A stretch of 8,393 bases of DNA from Chthoniobacterales bacterium (lineage in GTDB: Bacteria > Verrucomicrobiota > Verrucomicrobiia > Chthoniobacterales > UBA10450): NCBI GenBank assembly GCA_013695925.1, contig JACCZO010000252.1, positions 1-8,393 on the forward strand, in the 5' to 3' direction. Within the stretch, counting starts at the first letter, position 1, and every line of letters starts with the position of its first letter. The translations under genes and the position numbers were made by a program. Under the pieces are notes generated by a model that saw only the letters and a program-made list of their open reading frames with translations, was not told where the DNA came from and searched no databases. Positions 1 to 5,750 of this stretch are shown one piece after another.

Positions 1-554
1 CCACCGCGACGCCCACCCCCACGCCCGGAAGTCCCGTCATCACCGTCGAGCCAGCCGATGCCACCGTCGAAGTCGGGCAAACCCATGAGTTCTCGGTCAC
101 CGCCACCGGCGATAAGCCCTTCCGTTATCAGTGGAAGAAAAACGGCGTCGATATCACCGGCGCGACGAGGTCGACCTACACCACTCCGCCCGCAGCCGAG
201 ACCGATAATGGCGCGCTCTTCTCCGTCGTAGTGACGAATAAACTGGGCAGCGCCACCAGTCGTAGCGCCGTTCTCACCGTAAGCACATCCATGGTGCCAC
301 CCTCCATCATTACCGGGCCGACGAATCAGAGGGTCAGAAGCGGAACCACGGCCACCTTCTCTGTCACCGCGCAGGGCACGCCACCGTTGAGTTACCAATG
401 GCGAAAGAATGGCGTCGAGATCGTGGGCGCAACCGGTTCGTCCTACACGACTCCGCCAACCACAACGACCGATAACGGCAGTCTCTTCTCCGTCGTCGTC
501 AGTAATAGCTACGGCAGCGTAACCAGTAACGACGCGACGCTCCTCGTACGCTAA
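1..554 (+). CDS. C-terminal part of an Ig-like repeat surface or secreted protein (5' end outside window)
   Basis: The frame is open from position 3 (first full codon) to the TAA at 552-554, so only about 183 C-terminal residues are present. They begin with a Thr-Pro linker (TATPTPTPGSP) and continue as two tandem Ig-like domains. Each domain has the pattern 'P-I-T-x-P-x(6)-V-x-x-G', then 'Y-Q-W-[KR]-K-N-G-V-[DE]-I', 'S-x-Y-T-T-P-P', 'D-N-G-x-L-F-S-V-V-V' and 'G-S-x-T-S'. The W in 'YQW' is the conserved Ig-fold core tryptophan. Such domains are stalks or adhesion modules in very large extracellular proteins. No anchor, sorting motif or membrane segment follows the last domain, so the protein ends directly after the Ig fold. 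The enzymatic or binding part must lie upstream of the window. Substrate and partner cannot be told. It converges on the vWA gene and shows no functional link with recBC. Confidence 0.85.
   Translation, partial: TATPTPTPGSPVITVEPADATVEVGQTHEFSVTATGDKPFRYQWKKNGVDITGATRSTYTTPPAAETDNGALFSVVVTNKLGSATSRSAVLTVSTSMVPPSIITGPTNQRVRSGTTATFSVTAQGTPPLSYQWRKNGVEIVGATGSSYTTPPTTTTDNGSLFSVVVSNSYGSVTSNDATLLVR
33..551 (+). repeat. Tandem Ig-like domain repeat, two copies, 89-codon period
   Basis: Copy 1 covers about 33-281 and copy 2 about 297-551. The conserved TGG (Trp) codons at 132-134 and 399-401 are 267 bp apart, giving an 89-residue period. Similarity is visible at the DNA level as well, for example in the stretches encoding 'YTTPP' and 'LFSVVV', which points to duplication of a module. 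The upstream Thr-Pro linker suggests copy 1 may be the first of this final pair, but more copies could lie left of the window. Confidence 0.8.
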
Positions 555-599
555 GCCAGCATTTGCATCCAGCTCTCACGCGCCCGTCCACCCAACCGT

Positions 600-1277
600 T
601 CAGCGAGTCCCGGTTTGCCCTTCCTCTTCCAGGAGATCGGAGAGCGGAGCGATGGCGTCCTGCTCCTCCTGCAGGGAGGCATTCCCTTCCTGCATCCGGC
701 GCAAGGCTCGCACCTTGCGCGCGAGCGAACTGGCAGAGGCATGCAGACCGGCAGCATCGGCGACGTAACTAGCGGCGTTGGCCGGCGCGATATTCATCTG
801 CGCCGCGGTCGCGATCGCATCCTGGTTAGCGCCGAGAAACAGGAACGTCCAGCGATACTCTTCGGTCTGGCGCTTGATGGCAGCAGCCAGCTCATGCCAC
901 GTGTAGTTGCGGGAGGAATTTTCTTCGCCGTCCGTCAAGATCGCCACGATGACTTGGGCCGGACGATCGGATTCGGGGAGAGCAGCCAGGCGGGTACCAA
1001 GTTCTTTAATCGTCCTGCCAATCGCATCGAGCAACGCCGTGCTCCCGCGTGGGACGTAGGTCTCCTCATCGAGTGGCACCACTTCCGCCACCGGGAGCGC
1101 GTTTACCGGCACCATATATTCGTCGTCGAAGAGGACGAGCGTGAGCTTCGCCAGGCCCTCGACCTGCTGCTGTTCTTTCAGGAAACGGTTGAAGCCCTCG
1201 AGCGCTGCATCCCGGCAACTTTCCATCGAACCGGAACGGTCCAGAACGAAGGCAATTTCCGCATAGTTATTTTTCAT
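600..1277 (-). CDS. Cytoplasmic von Willebrand factor A (vWA) domain protein with intact MIDAS
   Basis: This is a 225-residue, nearly single-domain vWA protein with no signal peptide or membrane segment, so it is probably cytoplasmic. The metal-ion-dependent adhesion site is complete: DRSGS (D13, S15, S17), T80 in 'RGSTALLDAIG', and D116 in 'LTDGEEN'. A Mg2+-mediated protein contact is therefore possible. 'FLFLGANQDAIA' (about 145-156) is typical of a widespread family of small bacterial vWA proteins of unknown role. The C-terminal 45 residues are charged and probably helical. The ATG at 1275-1277 is chosen because the fold begins at once (YAEIAFVLDRSGSM). There is no ribosome-binding site at normal spacing; a TATAAT box ends only 6 bases before the ATG, so the transcript is probably leaderless. 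The gene lies 73 bp downstream of the WYL regulator gene on the same strand. Specific function and partner are unknown. Confidence 0.9.
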   Translation of the reverse strand: MKNNYAEIAFVLDRSGSMESCRDAALEGFNRFLKEQQQVEGLAKLTLVLFDDEYMVPVNALPVAEVVPLDEETYVPRGSTALLDAIGRTIKELGTRLAALPESDRPAQVIVAILTDGEENSSRNYTWHELAAAIKRQTEEYRWTFLFLGANQDAIATAAQMNIAPANAASYVADAAGLHASASSLARKVRALRRMQEGNASLQEEQDAIAPLSDLLEEEGQTGTR

Positions 1278-1283
1278 GCCCCC

Positions 1284-1319
1284 ATTATATCAGGGCGGGT
1301 AGGACATTGGCTGTCCGAC
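1284..1319 (-). promoter_or_regulatory. Promoter/operator of the vWA gene (copy 1 of the shared block)
   Basis: Read on the minus strand: GTCGGACA (1319-1312), 5 bases, TGTCC (1306-1302), 12 bases, then a perfect TATAAT (1289-1284). GGACA and TGTCC form a perfect inverted repeat with a 5-bp spacer. No good -35 hexamer lies 16-18 bases upstream of the -10 box; that position falls within the palindrome. This suggests an activator-dependent promoter or a repressor site over the -35 region. The ATG follows 6 bases after the -10. The same block recurs upstream of recC. Confidence 0.6.
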
Positions 1320-1350
1320 GAACCAAGTTTTTTCGACTGCGGCGCGCGGC

Positions 1351-2391
1351 CTACTTTCCGGCGTAGTCGGCCACCAATTTCCGCCCCACTTCGGCCAACC
1401 GCTGCCGGAGTTTGGCCGGCTCGAGCACGACGGCCTGGTCGCCCCAGCACAGGATCCAACGCTCGATCTCCTCCAGGCTGCCAAGCTGCAGCTTCAATTC
1501 CAGCCCGCCGTCGCGCAGCTCCTTGATCTTCTGCGAGTGATGCCACGTGCGCTCGCGCACGAGCTGGGCGGCAAAAGAATTAAAGCACACTCGCACCGTG
1601 GTCCGACCATCGCTTTGGAAAACTCCGAAACTGGAATCGAGAAATTTGCCGATCGAAAAATTTGCCGGCCGCCGGAAGCGCGCGCCCGTTTTTCGCGGTT
1701 CGAAGATGCGGGGCAGGGCAAAGGTGCGCAGCTGGTGGCGATCGAGATCGAAGGCGAAGAGATACCATTGGTTGTCGACGCAGCCGAGATGGTAGGGGCG
1801 CGCCCGCCGCGTTTCCTCGGCCGTGCTGCGCAATTTTCGATAGCGAAATTCGATTTCGACCGAATTCAGCACCGCGTGGCTGAGCACTTCAAAAACCTCG
1901 AGATCGGCCTGGCTATGCCCGGCGCTACGAAACGAAATGGCCGCGTCCAGGTCGCTCCACGTGAACGTCACCTTGTCTTTCAAGCCGTGGCCGATCTTTT
2001 GAAAAGCCGCTTTGAGCGGTGCCTCGAAAGGCGTGTCGCGATATTGCTGCATCGCTTTCTGGGCGATGAAAAGCGCGATGATTTCTCCTTCCGAGACCTG
2101 GATACTCGGGAAACTGGTGACCGGTTCCGTGTAAACGAAACCGAAATGAAGCTGGTCGTATTCGATCGGCAACCCGAGTTGGTAGCGCATGAACTCGATG
2201 TCGCGCTGGATCGTCTTCTCCGATACCTCCAGCTCCCCGGCGAGTTTGCGGCAGTTGGGAAATTTTCGCGCCTGCAGCTGGGCGTGGAGCTGCATCATGC
2301 GCGCGAGCGGCGGGCGGGAAAACTGTTCGACCGTGGGACGCCGGCCGCGGGGGCGGTTTGGGCGAGGTTTGGCGGCTATCGGACGTATCAT
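1351..2391 (-). CDS. HTH/WYL-domain transcriptional regulator (YafY/PafBC-like)
   Basis: This is a predicted DNA-binding regulator of 346 residues. After a basic, Pro/Arg-rich N-terminal tail of about 24 residues comes a helix-turn-helix of the DeoR/HTH_11 kind, with recognition helix 'VSEKTIQRDIEFMR' at about 56-69. A WYL domain follows, with the core 'DNQWYLFAFD' at about 206-215, and then a C-terminal WCX-like segment at about 265-343. Known WYL regulators such as PafBC and DriD respond to DNA damage, and DriD binds single-stranded DNA. A similar role here is inference from its position divergent from recBC. I chose ATG 2389-2391, which has a weak AGG six bases upstream. A GTG at 2470-2472 would add 27 residues, but it lies inside the palindromic operator. 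The stop is TAG at 1353-1351. It may regulate itself, because the operator sits about 75 bp upstream of its start. Confidence 0.88.
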   Translation of the reverse strand: MIRPIAAKPRPNRPRGRRPTVEQFSRPPLARMMQLHAQLQARKFPNCRKLAGELEVSEKTIQRDIEFMRYQLGLPIEYDQLHFGFVYTEPVTSFPSIQVSEGEIIALFIAQKAMQQYRDTPFEAPLKAAFQKIGHGLKDKVTFTWSDLDAAISFRSAGHSQADLEVFEVLSHAVLNSVEIEFRYRKLRSTAEETRRARPYHLGCVDNQWYLFAFDLDRHQLRTFALPRIFEPRKTGARFRRPANFSIGKFLDSSFGVFQSDGRTTVRVCFNSFAAQLVRERTWHHSQKIKELRDGGLELKLQLGSLEEIERWILCWGDQAVVLEPAKLRQRLAEVGRKLVADYAGK

Positions 2392-2398
2392 GTCCAAC
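2391..2398. promoter_or_regulatory. Possible extra half-site TGTCCAAC at the regulator start codon
   Basis: The 8-mer TGTCCAAC at 2391-2398 repeats exactly the right half of the palindrome at 2477-2484. It overlaps the first base of the regulator's preferred ATG and its ribosome-binding region. No GGACA partner lies at 5-bp spacing and no -10 box follows, so it could be a weak second regulator contact or chance. Confidence 0.25.
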
Positions 2399-2463
2399 CT
2401 GTAAGGCCGCCGCGACCTCGCCTTCAAGCGCAATCGTTCGCGCGGCGAAAAAAAAGTCGTTTT

Positions 2464-2499
2464 GTCGGACACCTTTTGTCCAACGGCTTGTGATATGGT
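2464..2499 (+). promoter_or_regulatory. Promoter/operator of recCB (copy 2 of the shared block), in the divergent intergenic region
   Basis: Plus-strand order: GTCGGACA (2464-2471), 5 bases, TGTCC (2477-2481), 12 bases, then TATGGT (2494-2499) as -10 box. Fixed bases and spacings match the block in front of the vWA gene. The chosen GTG start of recC follows 8 bases after the -10. An A-rich run (2448-2455) lies just upstream and could act as an UP element for recC. The 2392-2507 interval must also serve the regulator gene on the opposite strand. Reading that way, the base run at the matching distance is T-rich (TTTTTT) and not a recognisable -10, so I cannot define a regulator promoter. Confidence 0.6.
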
Positions 2500-2507
2500 G
2501 CTGGCGA

Positions 2508-5500
2508 GTGTCCCAAAATTCCGGTCTTCATCTTCATCCCAGTAATCGCCTGGAGCTGCTTGCCGACGCGATGGCGGCGGTCCTGCAGCGGCCGCTGGAA
2601 GATCCGTTTGCCGCCGAGGCCGTTGTTATCCCGACTCTCGGCCTGGAACGCTGGCTCACTCAGCAGCTCGCACTGCGCCAGGGGATTTGCGCAAACATCT
2701 CGTTCCTCTTCCCGCAGAAATTCGTCGCCGGATTGATGGATGCCGCCTTGCCCGGCCATGCCGCCGCCCGCTTCTACGCGCGGGAGAATCTCACTTGGCG
2801 GATCATGAAGCTGCTTCCCGAGTTAGCCGACCGGCGAGAGTTTGCCGATCCGCGACGCTACCTCGCCCAGCCGCGTCCCGAGCTGCGCCGCTTCCAGCTC
2901 GCGGGAAAAATCGCGAGCTCGTTTGACCAATATCTCGCCTTCCGCCCCCGCATGATTCTTGATTGGGAACGCGGCGGAAGTGAGAAGGACTGGCAGGCAA
3001 TTCTATGGCGGGAGCTGGCCCGCTCCGCGCCCGGTCCGCATCCGCCCGCCCTGGCGGAGGAATTCAGCGCCGCCTTGCGCCGCGGCGCCGCGCCCTTGCC
3101 CGAGCGCGTTTCGGTTTTCGGCATCTCGACGCTGCCCCCCTTTTACACCCAGTTTTTCCAGGAACTCGCGCAATCGCTGGAGCTGCATCTCTTCGTCATG
3201 CGACCGACGCCGGAGTTCTGGGGCGACATCCGCTCGGAGCGCGAGGAAACTCGCGCCCGTCGCAAAGCGGCGCCGAGCGCGCAGCTCAACCTGCAATTTG
3301 CGCGAGGCAATCCGCTCCTCGCTTCCTTCGGCAAACTCGGCCGCGAATTTCTCGAGACGATCACCGAGTTCAATCCCGCGGCAGAGCACGAGGCGTTTCT
3401 TCTTCCGCCTAACGACTCCGTGCTCGGCCAGATCCAGCGCGATATTTACCAGCTCGACGATCCCACCGCGAACGCGCCGCGGCCGGTCGCGCCTGCCGAT
3501 CAGTCGCTGCAATTTCATTCCTGCCACAGCCCGATGCGCGAGATGGAGGTGTTGCACGATCAGTTGCTCGCACTCTTCGAGGAGAATCCCGGGCTCAAGC
3601 CGCACGACATCGTCGTGATGGCGCCGGACATCAGCATCTACGCCCCCTACATCAACGCTGTTTTCGACACCGCGCCGGAGCGGCAGCAGATCCCGTTCAG
3701 GGTCGCTGATCGCGGCGCGCGCGCGGAAAACGGCATCGTCGACACCTTCCTCAGCATCCTCGAAGTAGCCGGCAGCCGCTTCGCCGCCGGCAGCGTCATC
3801 AGCATTCTCGAATCGGCCGCGCTGCAGCGCCGCTTCGAGCTGGCCGGTTCCGATCTCGAAATCATCCGCGGCTGGATCGAGAAAACCGGGATTCGCTGGG
3901 GGATCGACGGCGCCCAGCGGGCGGCCCTCGGTTTGCCAGCGTTCGCGGAAAACAGTTGGCGCGCCGGGCTCGATCGGCTCCTGCTCGGCTACGCCGCGCC
4001 CGCGCAAGGCGAGCGACTTTTCGAGGGCATCCTCGCCTTCGACGAGGTCGAAGGCAGCCTCGCGGAAACGCTCGGACGTTTCGTCGAATTCTGCGAGGCG
4101 CTCTTCGCCGCGGCCGGTTTCCTGCAGCATCCGCGCTCGCTGCTTGAATGGCAGGAGACGCTGCAGCAGATCACGGCGCGCTTCTTCCGCGCCGAAGACG
4201 AGCGCGAGGCGGAGCTGCGGCAGTTGCGCCGGGTGGTGGATTCGTTAGGCGAAACGGCGCAGCTCTCCGGCTATGGCGAAACCGTCCCGCTCGATGTGCT
4301 CCTTGCGCATCTCGAGCAGGCGCTCGCCAGCACCGAAAGCGGCTCCGGATTTCTTGTCGGGTGCGTCACCTTTTGCGCGCTCAAACCGATGCGGACGGTG
4401 CCGTTCCGCATCGTCTGTCTCGTCGGGATGAACGACACCGCCTATCCGCGGCACGATCGCGCGCCCGGGTTCAACCTGATCGCGCAAAGCCCGCGGCCCG
4501 GCGACCGCTCCACTCGCGACGACGATCGCTATCTTTTTCTCGAGGCGCTCCTCTCCGCGCGGGAAGTTTTCTATGTCAGCTACGTTGGGCAATCGATCCG
4601 CGATAACAGCTCGATCCCGCCGAGCGTGCTCGTGAGCGAGCTGCTCAATTATGTGCAGGAAAGTTTCGCCCTTCCGAAAGATGCGGCACTCGTCAGGCGA
4701 CATCGGCTGCAGCCGTTTAGTTCTGCCTACTTCGAAGGCGCAAACGACCTCTTTAGTTTCTCGACAGAAAACCTGGCCGCGAGTGAAGCGGCGGCCGGCA
4801 AGCGGCACGATCCGCCGCCTTTCATCAGCGAGGCGCTCTCTCAACCCGAATCGGAATGGCGCTCGCTCGATGCCTCGCAGCTTATTCGGTTCTTCGGGAA
4901 CCCGGCGAAGTTTTTGCTCGAACAACGCCTCAACATCCGCCTGCCACGGCGGGACGAGCTGCTCGAGGAATCCGAGCCGTTCGAGATCAACGCGCTCACG
5001 AAATACCAGCTCGAGCAGGACCTCGTGACGCGGGCCTTGCGCGGCGAAGCGCTCGCGCCGCTCCTCCCAGTGCTGCGCGCGAGCGGGGCGCTGCCGCCGG
5101 GTCACGCCGGCGACGCGCGGCTGCGCGAAATGTGCGCGACCGCGGAGGAGTTCAGCGACCTCGTCAGAGAACATCTCGGCGGCGGCCCGGAGGCACCGCG
5201 GGATCTGCAGCTCGCGCTCGACCCATTCACGCTCCGCGTGCGGCTCGACAAGTTCCACGACGGCCGTCTCGTCCACTATCGCCTAACGACGCGGAAGCCG
5301 AAGGATCTGCTTACGGCCTGGATCATTCACCTCTGCGCGAACTGCGCCCAGCCTAACGAGTCGCTCCTGATTACAAACGAGAAGGAGAAAGGGCCCGTGC
5401 TGGAAGCTTTCGCGCCGGTCGATCGGGGAAAAGCGGAGGCGCATCTGCGCGACCTGCTCCAGCTCTACGAGCGCGGCCTGTGCGAGCCGCTGCGCTTCTT

Positions 5501-5750
5501 CCCGCGGAGTGCGCTGGCGTATGTCGAGCAGACGCTCCGGCCGAAGGGGAATCAATCGCCGCTCGAGAAAGCACGGGCGAAATGGCGCCGTTCGCCGGAG
5601 AAGTGGGAACCCGATCGCGGGGAAAAACCAGAAGCCGACGACCCGCATTTTGCGTTCGCCTTTCGCAATGTCGCGGAGCCCCTCGACGAAGAATTCGAGC
5701 AGCTCGCGCTCGCGATTTTTGCGCCGCTCTTGAAAGGAAGGCGCTCATGA
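2508..5750 (+). CDS. recC: RecC subunit of RecBCD (exodeoxyribonuclease V gamma chain)
   Basis: RecC is the non-catalytic scaffold of the RecBCD helicase-nuclease. It splits the duplex, guides strands to the motors and reads Chi during double-strand-break repair. From GTG 2508 the product is 1080 residues, close to the roughly 1120 of the E. coli protein. Family signatures run in order: 'GLHLHPSNRLELLAD' (6-20); 'TLGLERWLTQQLA...GICANISFLFPQKF' (about 42-72); 'VFGISTLPPFYTQFF...PTPEFWGDI' (about 203-241); 'VPFRIVCLVGMNDTAYPR' (631 on); and 'GDRSTRDDDRYLFLEALLSAR' (about 665-685). An in-frame ATG at 2358 would extend it by 50 residues, but these are non-homologous and run into the regulator gene, so I rejected it. 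The GTG lies 8 bases after a -10-like box with no Shine-Dalgarno sequence, suggesting leaderless expression. It overlaps recB by 4 bp. No ptrA-like gene intervenes, unlike in E. coli. Confidence 0.95.
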   Translation: MSQNSGLHLHPSNRLELLADAMAAVLQRPLEDPFAAEAVVIPTLGLERWLTQQLALRQGICANISFLFPQKFVAGLMDAALPGHAAARFYARENLTWRIMKLLPELADRREFADPRRYLAQPRPELRRFQLAGKIASSFDQYLAFRPRMILDWERGGSEKDWQAILWRELARSAPGPHPPALAEEFSAALRRGAAPLPERVSVFGISTLPPFYTQFFQELAQSLELHLFVMRPTPEFWGDIRSEREETRARRKAAPSAQLNLQFARGNPLLASFGKLGREFLETITEFNPAAEHEAFLLPPNDSVLGQIQRDIYQLDDPTANAPRPVAPADQSLQFHSCHSPMREMEVLHDQLLALFEENPGLKPHDIVVMAPDISIYAPYINAVFDTAPERQQIPFRVADRGARAENGIVDTFLSILEVAGSRFAAGSVISILESAALQRRFELAGSDLEIIRGWIEKTGIRWGIDGAQRAALGLPAFAENSWRAGLDRLLLGYAAPAQGERLFEGILAFDEVEGSLAETLGRFVEFCEALFAAAGFLQHPRSLLEWQETLQQITARFFRAEDEREAELRQLRRVVDSLGETAQLSGYGETVPLDVLLAHLEQALASTESGSGFLVGCVTFCALKPMRTVPFRIVCLVGMNDTAYPRHDRAPGFNLIAQSPRPGDRSTRDDDRYLFLEALLSAREVFYVSYVGQSIRDNSSIPPSVLVSELLNYVQESFALPKDAALVRRHRLQPFSSAYFEGANDLFSFSTENLAASEAAAGKRHDPPPFISEALSQPESEWRSLDASQLIRFFGNPAKFLLEQRLNIRLPRRDELLEESEPFEINALTKYQLEQDLVTRALRGEALAPLLPVLRASGALPPGHAGDARLREMCATAEEFSDLVREHLGGGPEAPRDLQLALDPFTLRVRLDKFHDGRLVHYRLTTRKPKDLLTAWIIHLCANCAQPNESLLITNEKEKGPVLEAFAPVDRGKAEAHLRDLLQLYERGLCEPLRFFPRSALAYVEQTLRPKGNQSPLEKARAKWRRSPEKWEPDRGEKPEADDPHFAFAFRNVAEPLDEEFEQLALAIFAPLLKGRRS
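3407..3415 (+). repeat. GCCTAACGA 9-mer, copy 1 (in recC)
   Basis: First of six identical dispersed 9-mers in recC and recB. Here it is read in the Pro-Asn-Asp context (ccG CCT AAC GAc). The preceding base is C, giving CGCCTAACGA, a 10-mer shared by five of the six copies. Confidence 0.7.
4242..4250 (-). repeat. GCCTAACGA 9-mer, copy 2 (in recC, reverse)
   Basis: Seen on the plus strand as TCGTTAGGC, encoding Ser-Leu-Gly with the TTA leucine codon, which is rare in this GC-rich gene. On the minus strand it extends to CGCCTAACGAA. Confidence 0.7.
5281..5289 (+). repeat. GCCTAACGA 9-mer, copy 3 (in recC)
   Basis: Read as Arg-Leu-Thr using the uncommon leucine codon CTA (cGC CTA ACG A). It lies 70 bp from copy 4 in the same orientation. 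Confidence 0.7.
5351..5359 (+). repeat. GCCTAACGA 9-mer, copy 4 (in recC)
   Basis: Read in the Pro-Asn-Glu context (caG CCT AAC GAg). It is the only copy preceded by A instead of C. Confidence 0.7.
5733..5741 (+). promoter_or_regulatory. Shine-Dalgarno sequence of recB
   Basis: AAAGGAAGG ends five bases before the recB ATG (5747-5749), inside the last codons of recC. A strong ribosome-binding site at an ATGA overlap supports efficient, coupled translation of RecB. It contrasts with the missing site in front of recC and the vWA gene, and shows that this organism does use Shine-Dalgarno initiation. Confidence 0.75.

Noticed and set aside
555..620. Terminator between the convergent Ig-like and vWA genes
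   Set aside because: Only a 5-bp AACCG/CGGTT inverted repeat with a 12-base loop is visible (594-615), and it has no T-run. It is too weak to call.
2464..2484. LexA/SOS box at the recC operator
   Set aside because: The verrucomicrobial LexA motif I recall is TGTTC-N4-GAACA. Here the arms are in the opposite order (GGACA...TGTCC) with a 5-base spacer, and no known LexA motif fits.
1537..2493. 318-aa plus-strand open frame opposite the WYL regulator
   Set aside because: It is antisense to a clear HTH/WYL protein and also crosses the divergent promoter region. It has no recognisable domain.
3003..5276. Long antisense open frames opposite recC (3003-4130, 375 aa; 4245-5276, 343 aa)
   Set aside because: Shadow frames of a GC-rich gene with strong codon bias. 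The products are low-complexity, Arg/Glu/Ala-rich and match no family, while recC on the other strand is unmistakable.
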